A stretch of 64,000 bases of DNA from Janthinobacterium sp. J1-1 (lineage in GTDB: Bacteria; Pseudomonadota; Gammaproteobacteria; Burkholderiales; Burkholderiaceae_D): NCBI RefSeq assembly GCF_030944405.1, contig NZ_CP132339.1:3224001-3288000 (forward strand), given 5' to 3'. The position numbers were made by a program, and so were the translations under genes. The notes beneath the pieces are model-generated. The model ran no database searches, was not told the origin of the DNA, and saw only the letters and a list, made by a program, of their open reading frames with translations. Positions 34,671 through 45,209 of the stretch are shown here, piece by piece. Numbering within the stretch: the stretch's first letter is position 1; every line of letters begins with the position of its first letter.

Positions 34671-35588
34671 ATGTTGAGTTACCGCCACGCCTTTCATGCG
34701 GGTAATCACGCCGATGTGTTGAAGCATTATGTGCAGATTCAGTTGTTGCAGTACCTGAATCAAAAAGATACCGCCTACAGTTATATCGATACCCACTCGG
34801 GTGCCGGCGTGTATGCGCTCGACGGCGGCTATGCGTCGAAGAACGCCGAGTACGAAACCGGCATCGCCCCGCTGTGGGACCGTACCGACCTGCCGGCCTC
34901 GCTGGCCGAATACTTGAAACTGATCAAGGAAATGAATCCGAGCGGCAAGATGCGCTACTACCCGGGTTCGCCGTACTGCGCCGACCAGGTCAGCCGCGAG
35001 CAGGACCGTTTGCGCCTGTTCGAACTGCATCCGGCCGATGCGAAGATTCTTGCCGATAATTTCCGCAAGGTCGAGGCGCATGCGTTGGCCCAGGGCGAGC
35101 GTCCTGCCGTGCGCGGCAAGCGCGTCATCATCACCAAGGCCGACGGCTTCCAGAGCCTGAAAGCGCTGCTGCCGCCGCCATCGCGCCGCGCGCTGGTGCT
35201 GATCGACCCGCCCTATGAAGACAAGATGGACTACCGCAAGGTCAAGGACACCCTGGCCGACGCGCTCGTGCGTTTTCCGTCCGGCATCTACGCTGTCTGG
35301 TACCCGGTGCTGCAGCGCATGGAATCGCGCCAGTTCGCCGACAAGCTCAAGCAGCTGCCGGCGACCGAATGGCTGCACGTGACGTTGACGGTGAACACGC
35401 CGTCGCCGGATGGCTTCGGCCTGCACAGCAGCGGCATGTTCATCCTGAACCCGCCGTACACGCTGGAGCCGATGCTGCGCGAAGTGATGCCCTACCTGGT
35501 CAAGGTGCTGGGCCGCGACGACGGCGCCAAGTTCGTGCTGGAAACAGGCAAGGGCGGCGTCAGGAACACGGGCACGCGCCGCGTCTGA
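34671..35588 (+). CDS. rlmJ: 23S rRNA (adenine-2030-N6)-methyltransferase RlmJ
   Basis: RlmJ methylates A2030 of 23S rRNA with S-adenosylmethionine. The 305-residue product begins MLSYRHAFHAGNHADVLKH, a family hallmark, has a YIDTHSGAGVYAL motif (about 38-50) for cofactor binding and the catalytic DPPY (179-182). The ATG at 34671 is chosen because the conserved N terminus begins there; 60 codons further upstream are low-quality sequence. Confidence 0.95.
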   Translation: MLSYRHAFHAGNHADVLKHYVQIQLLQYLNQKDTAYSYIDTHSGAGVYALDGGYASKNAEYETGIAPLWDRTDLPASLAEYLKLIKEMNPSGKMRYYPGSPYCADQVSREQDRLRLFELHPADAKILADNFRKVEAHALAQGERPAVRGKRVIITKADGFQSLKALLPPPSRRALVLIDPPYEDKMDYRKVKDTLADALVRFPSGIYAVWYPVLQRMESRQFADKLKQLPATEWLHVTLTVNTPSPDGFGLHSSGMFILNPPYTLEPMLREVMPYLVKVLGRDDGAKFVLETGKGGVRNTGTRRV

Positions 35589-35723
35589 GCGTGGTTTGCG
35601 CGCACAGCGTGTGCTGTAGCACATAGTTGTACAGCAGGCTGGGGCTATACTGGGTGCGGGTCGGCAAGCGCCGGCCCAGGCCCTGCCGCAGCCTGAACGC
35701 GGCCCTTCTTCGCGGGCTGTTCC

Positions 35724-37004
35724 ATGACTATTTCCTTGCAATCTGACAACCCTGCGCTGCAGGATTTCTTTCTCGCCCGCCAGCCCATCCTGAACCGCGA
35801 CCAGCGCCTGGTGGCCTACGAATTGCTGTTTCGCAGCACCGCCGAAAACCAGGCCATGATCACCGGCGACGCCGTGGCGGCCACCGCCACCGTCATCGCC
35901 CATGCGTCCGACCTGGGCATGGAGCAGGTGGTGGGCTTGCAGCTGGCCTTTATCAATGTCGATGCGGTGGCGCTGATGAGCGACTTCATCGGATTCCTGC
36001 CGCATCACCGCGTGGTGCTGGAAATCCTCGAGACCGTGCGCCCGACGCCGGCCCTGCTGGCCCGCATCAGCGAGCTGCGCCATGCCGGTTTCCGTTTTGC
36101 GCTCGACGACGTGGTGCTCGACACGCCCGACGTGCAGCAATTGCTGCCGCTGGTCGACGTGATCAAGGTCGATATCGCCCAGCTGGCGCCCGACGAATTG
36201 CCGCGCCTGGCGCAGGTGCTGGCCGTGTCGCGAAAGAAATTACTGGCGGAAAAAGTGGAAACCATGGCCCAGTTCGAGCAATGCCTGGCGCTGGGCTTTG
36301 ATTTTTTCCAGGGTTATTATTTTGCGCGACCCGTGATTCTCAGCGGCAAGCGCATGTCGGCCTCGGAGCTGGCCATCCTGCATCTGCTGGAACTGATACA
36401 AAGCAATGCCGACAACCGCGAGCTGGAGCGCTGCATCAAGCACGACGCGATGATCGGCCTGAACCTGCTGCGCCTGGTCAATACGCCGGCCGTCAGCGCC
36501 GGCGTGCGGGTCGACACCCTGGGCCAGGCCTTGCTGCTGCTTGGCCGCCGCCAGCTGCAGCGCTGGCTGCAGATTTTATTGTATGTGCGGCCGGGAACGT
36601 CGGCGCAATTCACCTCGCCCTTGCTGCAACTGGCCACCACGCGCGGCAAGCTGCTGGAACTGATGACGGAAAAACTGCGCCCGGGCCAGCACCAATATGC
36701 CGATATCGGCTTTACGGTGGGCATCATGTCGTTGATGGACACCCTGTTTTCCATGCAGATGAGCGAAGTGGTCAGCAGCGTGCGCGTGAACAGCAAGGTC
36801 AGCGATGCGCTGCTGTTCCGCCACGGCGAGCTGGGCAACATGCTGGCGCTGGTCGAGCAGGTCGAACAAGCCGACGGCGGCCCGGCCACGGCCGCCATGC
36901 TGGAGCAATTGCAGCTGTCTGAAAACGAGCTGACGGCGATCCAGGTGGCTGCCTATGCCTGGGTCAACGATTATGTGCACGGCATCTCGCGCACTGTGCA
37001 TTGA
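35724..37004 (+). CDS. EAL-HDOD domain signalling protein
   Basis: The 426-residue product has an N-terminal EAL-like domain (about 14-225) followed by an HDOD domain (about 230-420). The EAL core is altered: YELLFR replaces the usual EALxR, and the DDFGxG loop reads LDDVVLD, so cyclic-di-GMP breakdown is unlikely. It probably binds a ligand or acts as a scaffold, as in the YuxH type proteins of proteobacteria. The second cyclic-di-GMP-linked protein in this part of the window. Confidence 0.87.
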   Translation: MTISLQSDNPALQDFFLARQPILNRDQRLVAYELLFRSTAENQAMITGDAVAATATVIAHASDLGMEQVVGLQLAFINVDAVALMSDFIGFLPHHRVVLEILETVRPTPALLARISELRHAGFRFALDDVVLDTPDVQQLLPLVDVIKVDIAQLAPDELPRLAQVLAVSRKKLLAEKVETMAQFEQCLALGFDFFQGYYFARPVILSGKRMSASELAILHLLELIQSNADNRELERCIKHDAMIGLNLLRLVNTPAVSAGVRVDTLGQALLLLGRRQLQRWLQILLYVRPGTSAQFTSPLLQLATTRGKLLELMTEKLRPGQHQYADIGFTVGIMSLMDTLFSMQMSEVVSSVRVNSKVSDALLFRHGELGNMLALVEQVEQADGGPATAAMLEQLQLSENELTAIQVAAYAWVNDYVHGISRTVH

Positions 37005-37007
37005 ACC

Positions 37008-37757
37008 TTATTGGCCCAGCAGCAGGAATACAGTCGGCTTCTTGTGGAAGTCCGGCGCCTTGCCGGCCGCCAGCTGTTTCTTCCATTGTCCGCCATTCAG
37101 GGTCTGGATCGCCTCCGTATCCAGGCTGAGGTCGGTTGCCACGCAGATCAGCGTCGATGGTGCGCATTGCGCCACCAGCGCTTCGAGCATGGCGGCGTTG
37201 CGGTAGGGCGTTTCGATAAACAGCTGGGTCTGCTTTTCGCTGCGCGAACGGCTTTCCAGTTCCTTGATGCGCTTGGCGCGCAGCGCCGCGTCGGTCGGTA
37301 AATAGCCGTTGAAGGCAAAGCTCTGGCCGTTCAGGCCGCTTGCCATGACCGCCAGCAGGATCGACGAGGGTCCTACCAGCGGGCGCACTTTCACGCCATG
37401 CTGATGCGCCAGGCGCACCAGGTCGGCGCCGGGATCGGCCACGGCCGGCACGCCCGCCTCCGACACCAGGCCCGCGTCGCGCCCTGCCAGCAGCGGTGCC
37501 AGCAGGCTGGCCAGCGCCTGCGCCGGGGTATTCACGTTCAGCTCGGAAATGGTGATTTCCTGCAACGGTTTCGCCAGCGGATGCTTCGTATTGATCAGTT
37601 TCAAGAAGGCGCGCGCCGTCTTGGCATTTTCTGCGACGAAATAATCGAGCTGCGAGGTGATCAGGCGCACCTGCTCGGGAATGATATGGTCCAGCGCATC
37701 GTCCGGGCCGTCGGACAGGCCAAGGTGGTTGGGGATCAGATAAAGGGTGCCGGTCAT
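37008..37757 (-). CDS. RsmI-like tetrapyrrole-methylase-family methyltransferase
   Basis: The 249-residue protein belongs to the tetrapyrrole methylase superfamily branch that includes RsmI (16S rRNA 2'-O-methylation at C1402): LYLIPNHLG at the start, GLVSEAGVPAVADPGADLVRLAHQHGVKV (about 95-123), PLVGPSSILLAVMASGLNGQSFAFNGYLP (about 126-154). It is shorter and more divergent than E. coli RsmI (286 residues), so the methylated target is uncertain. It is cotranscribed with the Maf gene next door, 13 bp apart. Confidence 0.78.
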   Translation of the reverse strand: MTGTLYLIPNHLGLSDGPDDALDHIIPEQVRLITSQLDYFVAENAKTARAFLKLINTKHPLAKPLQEITISELNVNTPAQALASLLAPLLAGRDAGLVSEAGVPAVADPGADLVRLAHQHGVKVRPLVGPSSILLAVMASGLNGQSFAFNGYLPTDAALRAKRIKELESRSRSEKQTQLFIETPYRNAAMLEALVAQCAPSTLICVATDLSLDTEAIQTLNGGQWKKQLAAGKAPDFHKKPTVFLLLGQ

Positions 37758-37770
37758 GGGTTACTCTGGT

Positions 37771-38379
37771 TTAAATGGTGAAAAACGCCACGCCCGCGCG
37801 GCGCAGCATGCCCGTCAGGGCGATCAGCGGCAGGCCGGTGAGGGCGGTCGGATCGGTCGTGTTGATGCTGTCAAGGATGGCGATGCCCAGCCCCTCGTTC
37901 TTGGCGCTGCCGGCGCAGTCATATGGCTGTTCGATGCGCAAATAGGCGTCCAGTTCGGCGTCCGGCAGGTCGCGCACGGTGACCAGGGTCCGGATATCCT
38001 CGACTTCGGCGGTGGCGACCGCCTGGCGGCCATCGAGCAGGCACAGCGCGGTATGGAAGATCACTTCGCGCCCGCGCATGGTTTGCAGCTGGCGCAGGGC
38101 GTTGGCATGGTTACCCGGCTTGCCGATCTGCGCGCCGTCCAAAGTGGCGACCTGGTCGGAGCCGATCACCAGGCTGCCGGGAAAGCGGTCGAGCACGGCC
38201 TGCGCCTTGGCCTGCGCCAGGCGCAGTGCGGTGGCGCTGGGGCTTTCACCAGGCAGGGGATGCTCGTCGAGGTCGGGCACGGCCACCTCGAACGGCAGGC
38301 GCAGACGCGACAGCAGCTCCTTGCGGTAGGCGGAACTCGATGCAAGTATCAAGCGCGATGGGTTGGAAGTTGGTATCAT
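37771..38379 (-). CDS. Maf-family nucleotide pyrophosphatase (YceF type)
   Basis: Maf proteins hydrolyse noncanonical or modified nucleotides such as m7GTP or dTTP/UTP and help to limit damage or division. The 202-residue product begins LILASSSAYRKELLSRL (the SxxRxxLL motif), has a catalytic acidic VIGSDQVA (about 70-77) and KPGNHANALRQL, and a QPYDCAGSAKNEGLG segment of the YceF group. The ATG at 38377-38379 is used; a longer frame lies upstream. It sits divergent from yceD. Exact substrate not determined. Confidence 0.87.
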   Translation of the reverse strand: MIPTSNPSRLILASSSAYRKELLSRLRLPFEVAVPDLDEHPLPGESPSATALRLAQAKAQAVLDRFPGSLVIGSDQVATLDGAQIGKPGNHANALRQLQTMRGREVIFHTALCLLDGRQAVATAEVEDIRTLVTVRDLPDAELDAYLRIEQPYDCAGSAKNEGLGIAILDSINTTDPTALTGLPLIALTGMLRRAGVAFFTI

Positions 38380-38572
38380 TCGGGTCTGTAAAGCGGCTGG
38401 CAAGGCCGCCAGTGTAGTCTGCCGCAGCGTTGCCGGGCAAATCCTGCTTGCGGTTGTCCCCACCATACAGCGCATTCCTGGCCTGCTTGATATCAAAAAA
38501 ATGCAAGCAGGCTTTGACTCCGGCTTGAAAACCCTGCTATCATCGCTGGTTTTCCGGGGAAATTTTCTACCA

Positions 38573-39070
38573 ATGAATGCTTTTGTGATCGACGCCTTTG
38601 ATTTTTGTCGTATCAGCGGGAGCCGCGAGGGTGTCACTCCTGTCGCTGAAATGACCCGGTTGACCAAGGATTGCGCAGATACTTCCGGTGAGCTCGCCTG
38701 GAAAATCGTCGGCGGCACCAGCAAGCTGGGCTACCCGCAACTTACCTTGTCGGTCAACGGCACGGTTCAGCTGGTATGCCAGCGTTGCCTGGCCCCGTTT
38801 GCTTACGATATCGATTCTTCGACAGTACTGATGCTCGGCAAGGATGACGAGCATGCGGACGAGATCGAAGAAATCATCGACGATGAGTCGATCGACGTGA
38901 TCGTCGGCAGCCGCAGCATGGATGCCGCGGCCCTGATCGAAGATGAAGCCTTGCTGGCCTTGCCGCAGGTACCCAAACATGACGTCTGCCCCGATACGGC
39001 GCAGCTCGATGCTCTCAAGACTGAAAAGAAGTCGCCGTTTGCGGCACTGAAAGACTTGAAGCCAGAATAA
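38573..39070 (+). CDS. yceD: DUF177 (YceD) family protein
   Basis: YceD proteins lie before rpmF in nearly all proteobacteria and are involved in 23S rRNA metabolism or ribosome assembly. The 165-residue product has the family features: the C-x2-C motif VCQRCLAPFAYDI (about 71-83) and acidic C-terminal half with a third Cys in HDVCPDTAQ. Its ATG at 38573 is the first consistent with the family; an earlier ATG at 38363 would add about 70 unrelated residues. It is divergent from maf and precedes rpmF by 197 bp. Confidence 0.87.
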   Translation: MNAFVIDAFDFCRISGSREGVTPVAEMTRLTKDCADTSGELAWKIVGGTSKLGYPQLTLSVNGTVQLVCQRCLAPFAYDIDSSTVLMLGKDDEHADEIEEIIDDESIDVIVGSRSMDAAALIEDEALLALPQVPKHDVCPDTAQLDALKTEKKSPFAALKDLKPE

Positions 39071-39267
39071 GTAGTGGTAGTAGTACTTAGAGAACGTGTC
39101 AAACGCGTGTAGTAATCGAGTATGGCAGTGTGTAGTGAAACGTAGCATGAAATAAACGATGTGGTACGGCCTGTTTTCGGATAGTCTTTGCCGCTGGGAT
39201 ACTCGATTCGCATGAATTTGCTGATCGATTGTGCTAAAATTTTAGAACTTATGTATTAGGAGTCATC

Positions 39268-39450
39268 ATGGCAGTTCAACAGAACAAGAAAACCCCTTCC
39301 AAGCGCGGCATGCACCGTTCGCACGACTTCCTGGTCGCGCCGCAATTGAGCGTCGAGCCAGTTACCGGCGAAACACACATGCGTCACCATATCAGCCCTA
39401 ACGGCTTCTATCGTGGCCGTAAAGTGTTGAAGACCAAAAACGACGAGTAA
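39268..39450 (+). CDS. rpmF: 50S ribosomal protein L32
   Basis: A 60-residue ribosomal protein beginning [20 protein letters not shown] with the conserved [11 protein letters not shown] segment. There are no cysteines, so this is the zinc-free (C-minus) form. The start has AGGAG seven bases before. It precedes plsX, the classic rpmF-plsX arrangement that ties ribosome and lipid synthesis. Confidence 0.97.
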   Translation: MAVQQNKKTPSKRGMHRSHDFLVAPQLSVEPVTGETHMRHHISPNGFYRGRKVLKTKNDE

Positions 39451-39474
39451 TCGACGTTTTGTTGGGTAAGATGA

Positions 39475-39521
39475 AAGCGGTGTTGCGTTGGTTTTTCGGC
39501 GTGGCGCCGCTTCTTCTTTTT
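39475..39521 (+). terminator. Possible terminator or attenuator between rpmF and plsX
   Basis: AAGCGG (39475-39480) pairs with CCGCTT (39507-39512) and is followed by a T-rich run. It may reduce read-through from rpmF to plsX, though the pairing is modest. Confidence 0.4.
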
Positions 39522-39645
39522 TATCGGCTGCAATTCATCTTGCGCACCGTCATTTTGAATCACGCTGACCAGGCCTGTGCATCCCTGCAGCGACAGTCCG
39601 ATTCACATCTTGCCGCAAGCCCGCAGCGGTACTGAATCACACCAA

Positions 39646-40713
39646 ATGACAATCAAAATTTCTATCGACTGCATGGGCGGAGATCACGGTCCCTCAGTCA
39701 CTATCCCCGCAGCAATTTCCTTTATTGAACACGAGCCTGACGCCGAACTGATCCTGGTAGGATTGGAAGACGTGATCCGTGCCGAGCTGAAAAAGCACAA
39801 GGCAGAGACGCATCCGCGCCTGTCGATATTGCATGCTTCCGAACAAGTTACCATGGACGATACACTCGAAGTGGCCCTGCGCCGCAAGAAGGATTCGTCG
39901 ATGCGCGTGGCCATCGAACAGGTCAAGGGCGGCGCGGCGCAAGCCTGCGTGTCCGCCGGCAACACCGGCGCCCTGATGGCCGTCTCGCGCTATGTATTGA
40001 AAACCATGTCGGGCGTCGACCGCCCGGCCATCTGCAGCATCCTCCCGAATCAGAAGAACGGCCCGACCTACATGCTGGACCTGGGTGCGAACGTCGATTG
40101 CGAGCCGCATCACTTGCACCAGTTCGCCATCATGGGCTCGGTCCTGGTTGCCGCCATGGAAAATATCGAACGGCCGACCATCGGCCTGTTGAACGTGGGC
40201 ACGGAAGACATCAAGGGCAATGAAGTGGTGAAGCTGACCGCCAAGCTCTTGCAAGCCGACCACGAGCGCGGCGCGCTGAACTTCTACGGCAACGTGGAAG
40301 GCAATGACATCTTCAAGGGCACCACCGATATCGTCGTCTGCGACGGCTTTGTCGGCAACGTCACCCTGAAAGCCATCGAAGGCCTGGCGCGTTTCGTAAA
40401 AGACGTGCTGACCTCGGAATTCAAGCGCAATCCGATTACCATGTTGGGTGCCCTGATCGCGCGCGGCGCGTTGAAGGCCATCACCAATCGCCTGAATCCC
40501 TCGCGTTATAACGGCGCCAGCCTGCTGGGCCTGCGTGGCCTGGTCATCAAGAGCCATGGCGGCGCCGACGCCTATTCGTTCGAATGGGCCTTGCGCCGCG
40601 CCTATGAGGCGGCAAAGAATGATGTGCAGGCCCACCTGGCCAGCATGATCGCCGAGCTGATGCCGCGCACGCCAGTGGCGGAAGAACCTACATCAACAAG
40701 CTCCAGCATTTAG
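39646..40713 (+). CDS. plsX: Phosphate acyltransferase PlsX
   Basis: PlsX makes acyl-phosphate from acyl-ACP, the first step of the PlsX/PlsY route to phosphatidic acid. The 355-residue product starts [18 protein letters not shown], has [12 protein letters not shown] (about 104-115), the [10 protein letters not shown] segment and [19 protein letters not shown] (about 230-248). The ATG at 39646 is used because the longer frame upstream lacks homology. It stands first in the run plsX-fabH-fabD-fabG-acpP-fabF. Confidence 0.96.
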   Translation: MTIKISIDCMGGDHGPSVTIPAAISFIEHEPDAELILVGLEDVIRAELKKHKAETHPRLSILHASEQVTMDDTLEVALRRKKDSSMRVAIEQVKGGAAQACVSAGNTGALMAVSRYVLKTMSGVDRPAICSILPNQKNGPTYMLDLGANVDCEPHHLHQFAIMGSVLVAAMENIERPTIGLLNVGTEDIKGNEVVKLTAKLLQADHERGALNFYGNVEGNDIFKGTTDIVVCDGFVGNVTLKAIEGLARFVKDVLTSEFKRNPITMLGALIARGALKAITNRLNPSRYNGASLLGLRGLVIKSHGGADAYSFEWALRRAYEAAKNDVQAHLASMIAELMPRTPVAEEPTSTSSSI

Positions 40714-40725
40714 TGGATGGTAAGC

Positions 40726-41724
40726 ATGACTATCGTACGTAAAATCTACAGCAAAATCATCGGTACCGGCAGCTACCTGCCGGAGAAGCGCGTGACCAAC
40801 CAGGATCTGACGGAACAGCTCGCCGCCAAGGGCATCGAGACCTCGGATGAATGGATCGTCTCGCGCAGCGGCATCTCGGCGCGCCATTACGCGGCGCCAT
40901 CGCAAAATTCCTCGGACCTCGGTGTCGAAGCGGCCAAAAAGGCGCTGGAGATGGCCGGTCTCGACGGCAATGACCTGGATCTGATCATCGTCGCCAGCTC
41001 GACCCCCGACTTCTTCGGCAGCTTCCCCAGCACCGCCTGCATCGTGCAGAACAAGCTGGGCATCACCAACAATTGCGCGGCGGTCGACGTGCAGGCCGTC
41101 TGCAGCGGCTTCGTGTATGCGGTCGCCACCGCCGACAGTTTCATCCAGTCGGGCATGCATAAAAACGTGCTGGTGATCGGCGCCGAAGTGTTTTCGCGCA
41201 TCCTCAATTTCGACGACCGCGGCACCTGCGTGCTGTTCGGCGACGGCGCCGGCGCCATCGTCCTGACGGCCTCGGAAGAGCCGGGCATCCTGGCCACCAA
41301 GCTGCATGCCGACGGCCGTCATTCGAATATCCTCAGCGTGCCGGGCAATGTGGCCGGCGGCGCACTGGCCGGCAGCGCCTTTTTGTACATGGATGGCCCG
41401 GCCGTCTTCAAGCTGGCCGTCTCGGTACTGGAAAAAGTCGCGCATGAAGCCCTGGAACACGCCAACATGACGCAGGACCAGATCGACTGGCTGATCCCGC
41501 ACCAGGCCAATATCCGCATCATGAACAGCACCGCCAAGAAACTCGGCTTGCCACTGGAAAAGATGGTTGTCACCGTCGACCAGCACGGCAATACCTCGGC
41601 CGCCTCGATTCCGCTGGCGCTCGACATCGCCGTGCGCGATGGCCGCGTCAAAAAGGGCGACAATGTGATGATGGAAGGCGTGGGCGGCGGCTTTACCTGG
41701 GGCGCCGTGCTGGCGCGCATGTAA
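40726..41724 (+). CDS. fabH: 3-oxoacyl-[acyl-carrier-protein] synthase III
   Basis: FabH starts fatty-acid synthesis by condensing acetyl-CoA with malonyl-ACP. The product of about 332 residues has the catalytic triad: Cys in VQAVCSGF (C126), His in [10 protein letters not shown] and Asn in HGNTSAAS. It starts at ATG 40726; an ATG at 40717 is the alternative. It follows plsX by a few bases and is cotranscribed. Confidence 0.96.
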   Translation: MTIVRKIYSKIIGTGSYLPEKRVTNQDLTEQLAAKGIETSDEWIVSRSGISARHYAAPSQNSSDLGVEAAKKALEMAGLDGNDLDLIIVASSTPDFFGSFPSTACIVQNKLGITNNCAAVDVQAVCSGFVYAVATADSFIQSGMHKNVLVIGAEVFSRILNFDDRGTCVLFGDGAGAIVLTASEEPGILATKLHADGRHSNILSVPGNVAGGALAGSAFLYMDGPAVFKLAVSVLEKVAHEALEHANMTQDQIDWLIPHQANIRIMNSTAKKLGLPLEKMVVTVDQHGNTSAASIPLALDIAVRDGRVKKGDNVMMEGVGGGFTWGAVLARM

Positions 41725-41764
41725 GCTGCACACAAGCTGCAACAATATTAAAAACGGAGTCCCC

Positions 41765-42706
41765 ATGACACAATTTGCATTTGTTTTCCCAGGCCAGGGT
41801 TCGCAAGCGATCGCGATGCTCGACGGTTTCGCCGGCAACCCGGTGGTGGCACAGACCGTGGCCGAAGCGTCCGAGGCGCTGCAGTTCGACCTGGGCAAGC
41901 TGATCGCCGAAGGTCCGAAGGAAGAGCTGGACCTGACCACCAATACCCAGCCCGTGATGCTGACGGCGGCCGTGGCGTTTTACCGCGCCTGGCTGGCGGC
42001 CGGCGGCCCGCTGCCAACCGTGGTGGCCGGTCACAGCCTTGGTGAATACTCGGCGCTGGTCGCCGCCGGCGTGATCGCCTTCAAGGACGCGGTGCCGCTG
42101 GTGCGTTTCCGCGCGCAGGCGATGCAGGAAGCCGTGCCGGTCGGGCAGGGCACCATGGCCGTCGTGCTGGGCCTGTCGGATGACGACGTGCGCGCCGCCT
42201 GTGCGGAGGCGGCCGCCGAAAACCCGGCCCTGGTGGTCGAGCCTGTCAATTTCAATGCGCCGGCGCAAGTGGTGATTGCCGGCCATACGGCCGCGGTCGA
42301 GCGCGCCTGCGAACTGGCCAAGGCCAAGGGCGCCAAGCGCGCCATGAAGCTGCCGGTATCGGCACCATTCCATTCCTCGCTGCTGAAACCCGCATCGGAC
42401 CGTTTGCGCGACTACATGGCCGACCTGCCATTCAATATGCCGCAGATCGCCCTGATCAACAACGTCGATGTTGCCATCGTCAATGACGTGGCGGGCATCA
42501 AGGATGCGCTGGTGCGCCAGGCGGCCAGCCCCGTGCGCTGGGTGGAAACCATGCAGAAGGTGGCGGCCGACGGCATCACCCAGGTGATCGAATGCGGTCC
42601 GGGCAAGGTCCTGATGGGCCTGGCCAAGCGCATCGACCCGGTGCTGGTGGGTGACGCCATCGTCGACCAGGCCTCGCTCGACCGTATTTTGACGCAGCTC
42701 AAGTAA
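41765..42706 (+). CDS. fabD: Malonyl-CoA:ACP transacylase
   Basis: FabD loads malonyl groups onto ACP. The 313-residue product has GQGSQ (10-14), the nucleophile motif GHSLGEY with S91, and a catalytic His in KLPVSAPFHSS (about 200). It lies 40 bp after fabH with a clear ribosome binding site. Confidence 0.96.
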   Translation: MTQFAFVFPGQGSQAIAMLDGFAGNPVVAQTVAEASEALQFDLGKLIAEGPKEELDLTTNTQPVMLTAAVAFYRAWLAAGGPLPTVVAGHSLGEYSALVAAGVIAFKDAVPLVRFRAQAMQEAVPVGQGTMAVVLGLSDDDVRAACAEAAAENPALVVEPVNFNAPAQVVIAGHTAAVERACELAKAKGAKRAMKLPVSAPFHSSLLKPASDRLRDYMADLPFNMPQIALINNVDVAIVNDVAGIKDALVRQAASPVRWVETMQKVAADGITQVIECGPGKVLMGLAKRIDPVLVGDAIVDQASLDRILTQLK

Positions 42707-42751
42707 CAGCTACCGGCAGCCATGCTGCCGCCAGCCATATTAAGGATACTC

Positions 42752-43495
42752 ATGAATTTAACGAATCAAGTCGTGCTGGTCACGGGCGCTTCGCGCGGCA
42801 TCGGCCGCGCCATCGCCACCGAACTGGGCAAACAGGGCGCCACCGTGGTTGGCACCGCTACCTCGGACGCCGGCGCGCAGGCGATCACCGATTACCTGGC
42901 CGCCGAAGGCGTGACCGGCAAGGGCCTGGTGCTGAATGTGACCGATGCGGCGCGCTGTGCGGCCGTGGTCGACGAAGTGCAGAAAACCTATGGCAGCTTG
43001 TCGATCCTGGTCAACAATGCGGGCATCACGCAGGACCAGCTGGCCATGCGCATGAAGGATGAAGAGTGGGACAATGTGATCACCACCAATCTGTCGGCCG
43101 TCGGCCGCTTGTCGCGCGCCGTCTTGCGCGGCATGATGAAGGCCAAGGCCGGGCGTATCATCAACATCACCTCGGTGGTGGCCTCGTCAGGCAATCCGGG
43201 CCAGATGAATTACGCGGCGGCCAAGGCCGGCGTGGAAGGCATGAGCCGCGCGCTGGCGCGTGAAATCGGCAGCCGCAACATTACTGTCAATTGCATCGCC
43301 CCCGGCTTTATCGATACCGACATGACCAAGGCCTTGAGCGAAGAACAGCACGCGGCCTTGCTGACGCAGATTCCGCTGTCGCGCCTGGGCAAGCCGGAAG
43401 ACGTGGCCGCCGCCGTGGCTTTCCTGGCGTCGCCGCAAGCGGCATATATCACGGGCACGACCTTGCACGTGAATGGCGGCATGTATATGAATTGA
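42752..43495 (+). CDS. fabG: 3-oxoacyl-[acyl-carrier-protein] reductase
   Basis: FabG reduces 3-oxoacyl-ACP with NADPH. The 247-residue short-chain dehydrogenase has GASRGIG (12-18), NNAG, the serine-tyrosine-lysine active site in VVASSGNPGQMNYAAAKAG (about 137-155) and a C-terminal GGMYMN. The ATG at 42752 follows AAGGA. Confidence 0.96.
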   Translation: MNLTNQVVLVTGASRGIGRAIATELGKQGATVVGTATSDAGAQAITDYLAAEGVTGKGLVLNVTDAARCAAVVDEVQKTYGSLSILVNNAGITQDQLAMRMKDEEWDNVITTNLSAVGRLSRAVLRGMMKAKAGRIINITSVVASSGNPGQMNYAAAKAGVEGMSRALAREIGSRNITVNCIAPGFIDTDMTKALSEEQHAALLTQIPLSRLGKPEDVAAAVAFLASPQAAYITGTTLHVNGGMYMN

Positions 43496-43550
43496 TGTGA
43501 AAGATGGATGAAACACCAGTTTGTGGCATGATGTGCAACTGGTTTTTGAC

Positions 43551-43556
43551 TATAAT
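43551..43556 (+). promoter_or_regulatory. Candidate -10 box ahead of acpP
   Basis: A perfect TATAAT lies 118 bp before the acpP start, in the 178 bp gap after fabG. The matching -35 is poor. A second weaker TAAAAT lies near 43630. acpP is often transcribed from its own strong promoter, which would suit the abundance of ACP. Confidence 0.45.
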
Positions 43557-43673
43557 CGCATCTTTTAGCAGCAGCTTCGGTTGAATTAGCAGCAGACACC
43601 GAAATTAGTATTCGGACGCGCAAACCTGATAAAATGCGCGCACTTTCCGTAACACACACTTTGGAGCCATAAC

Positions 43674-43913
43674 ATGTCGGATATCGAACAACGCGTTAAG
43701 AAAATCGTCGCTGAGCAACTGGGCGTTGCAGAAGCAGACATCAAAATCGAATCCTCTTTCGTCGACGACCTGGGCGCCGATTCGCTGGACACCGTGGAAC
43801 TGGTGATGGCCCTGGAAGACGAATTCGAAATGGAAATCCCTGACGAACAAGCTGAAAAAATCACCACGGTGAAACAGGCGATCGACTACGCCACCGCCAA
43901 CGTCAAGGCCTAA
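43674..43913 (+). CDS. acpP: Acyl carrier protein
   Basis: ACP carries growing acyl chains on a 4'-phosphopantetheine arm. The 79-residue acidic product has the attachment motif GADSLD with Ser37. It lies between fabG and fabF and is activated by AcpS (encoded at 55322 in this window). Confidence 0.98.
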   Translation: MSDIEQRVKKIVAEQLGVAEADIKIESSFVDDLGADSLDTVELVMALEDEFEMEIPDEQAEKITTVKQAIDYATANVKA

Positions 43914-43942
43914 GCCTGTCTGACCGACTTCAGGAGAATCGC

Positions 43943-45193
43943 TTGAGCCGTTCTAAAAACCGTCGTGTTGTTGTCACCGGCCTGGGCTGCGTTTCACCTG
44001 TCGGCAATACTATTGCCGAGGCGTGGAGCGCAATCATCGAAGGGAAGTCGGGCATTGCCACGATTACCAAGTTCGATGCGCAGCCATTCACCACGCATTT
44101 TGCCGGTGAAGTCAAAGGTTTCAATATCGAAGAGTATATCTCCGGTAAGGAAGCCCGCCATATGGATACCTTCATCCATTACGGCATGGCTGCCGGTATC
44201 CAGGCGATGCAGGACTGTGGCCTGGAGGTCACCGAAGAGAACGCCGAGCGTATCGGCGTGATCATCGGCTCCGGCATCGGTGGCTTGCCGCTGATCGAAG
44301 AAACCAAGTCCGAGTACGAAAAACGTGGCCCGCGCCGCATCTCGCCCTTTTTCGTGCCTGCCTCGATCATTAACATGATCTCTGGCAACCTTTCGATCAA
44401 ATATGGTCTGAAAGGCCCGAACCTGGCCATCGTCACGGCATGCACCACCGGTTTGCACAGCATCGGCGCAGCCGCGCGCATGATCGAGTACGGCGATGCC
44501 GACGTCATGATTGCCGGCGGTGCCGAATCGACCGTCTCGCCGCTGGGCCTGGGCGGTTTCGCCTCGGCGCGCGCCTTGTCGACCCGCAACGATGACCCGG
44601 CAACGGCGTCGCGTCCGTGGGATACCGACCGCGACGGTTTTGTGCTGGGCGAAGGCGCCGGCGTGATGGTGCTGGAAGAGTACGAGCACGCGGTGGCCCG
44701 CGGTGCCAAGATCTATGCCGAAGTGCATGGTTTCGGGATGAGCGCAGATGCTTATCACATGACCTCGCCGCTGGAAGATGGTAGCGGCGGCAGCAAATCG
44801 GTGATCGCGGCACTCAACAACGCAGGCTTGAACCCGGACCAGATTCAATACCTGAACGCGCATGGCACGTCGACCCCGCAAGGCGACGTGGCCGAAGTGA
44901 TGGGCATCAAGCGCACCTTCGGCGACCATGCGAAAAACCTGGTAGTGAATTCGACCAAATCGATGACGGGCCATTTGCTGGGCGGCGCGGGCGGTCTGGA
45001 AGCGGTGTTTACGGTCCTGGCGATCCACCATCAGGTGTCGCCGCCGACCATCAACATCTTCAACCAGGATCCGGCTTGCGATCTCGATTTCTGTGCCAAT
45101 ACGGCGCGTGACATGAAGATCGATTATGCAGTGAAAAATTCCTTCGGCTTCGGCGGAACGAATGGCACGCTGATTTTCGGCAAAGCGAAATAA
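43943..45193 (+). CDS. fabF: 3-oxoacyl-[acyl-carrier-protein] synthase II
   Basis: FabF elongates acyl-ACP with malonyl-ACP. The 416-residue product has the catalytic Cys in VTACTTG (C167), and the two His in [11 protein letters not shown] and [10 protein letters not shown]. The start is TTG at 43943, six bases after AGGAG, directly in line with the conserved N terminus (RRVVVTGLG). It follows acpP by 29 bp. Confidence 0.96.
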   Translation: MSRSKNRRVVVTGLGCVSPVGNTIAEAWSAIIEGKSGIATITKFDAQPFTTHFAGEVKGFNIEEYISGKEARHMDTFIHYGMAAGIQAMQDCGLEVTEENAERIGVIIGSGIGGLPLIEETKSEYEKRGPRRISPFFVPASIINMISGNLSIKYGLKGPNLAIVTACTTGLHSIGAAARMIEYGDADVMIAGGAESTVSPLGLGGFASARALSTRNDDPATASRPWDTDRDGFVLGEGAGVMVLEEYEHAVARGAKIYAEVHGFGMSADAYHMTSPLEDGSGGSKSVIAALNNAGLNPDQIQYLNAHGTSTPQGDVAEVMGIKRTFGDHAKNLVVNSTKSMTGHLLGGAGGLEAVFTVLAIHHQVSPPTINIFNQDPACDLDFCANTARDMKIDYAVKNSFGFGGTNGTLIFGKAK

Positions 45194-45209
45194 GCTGTAA
45201 CAGCTTGAA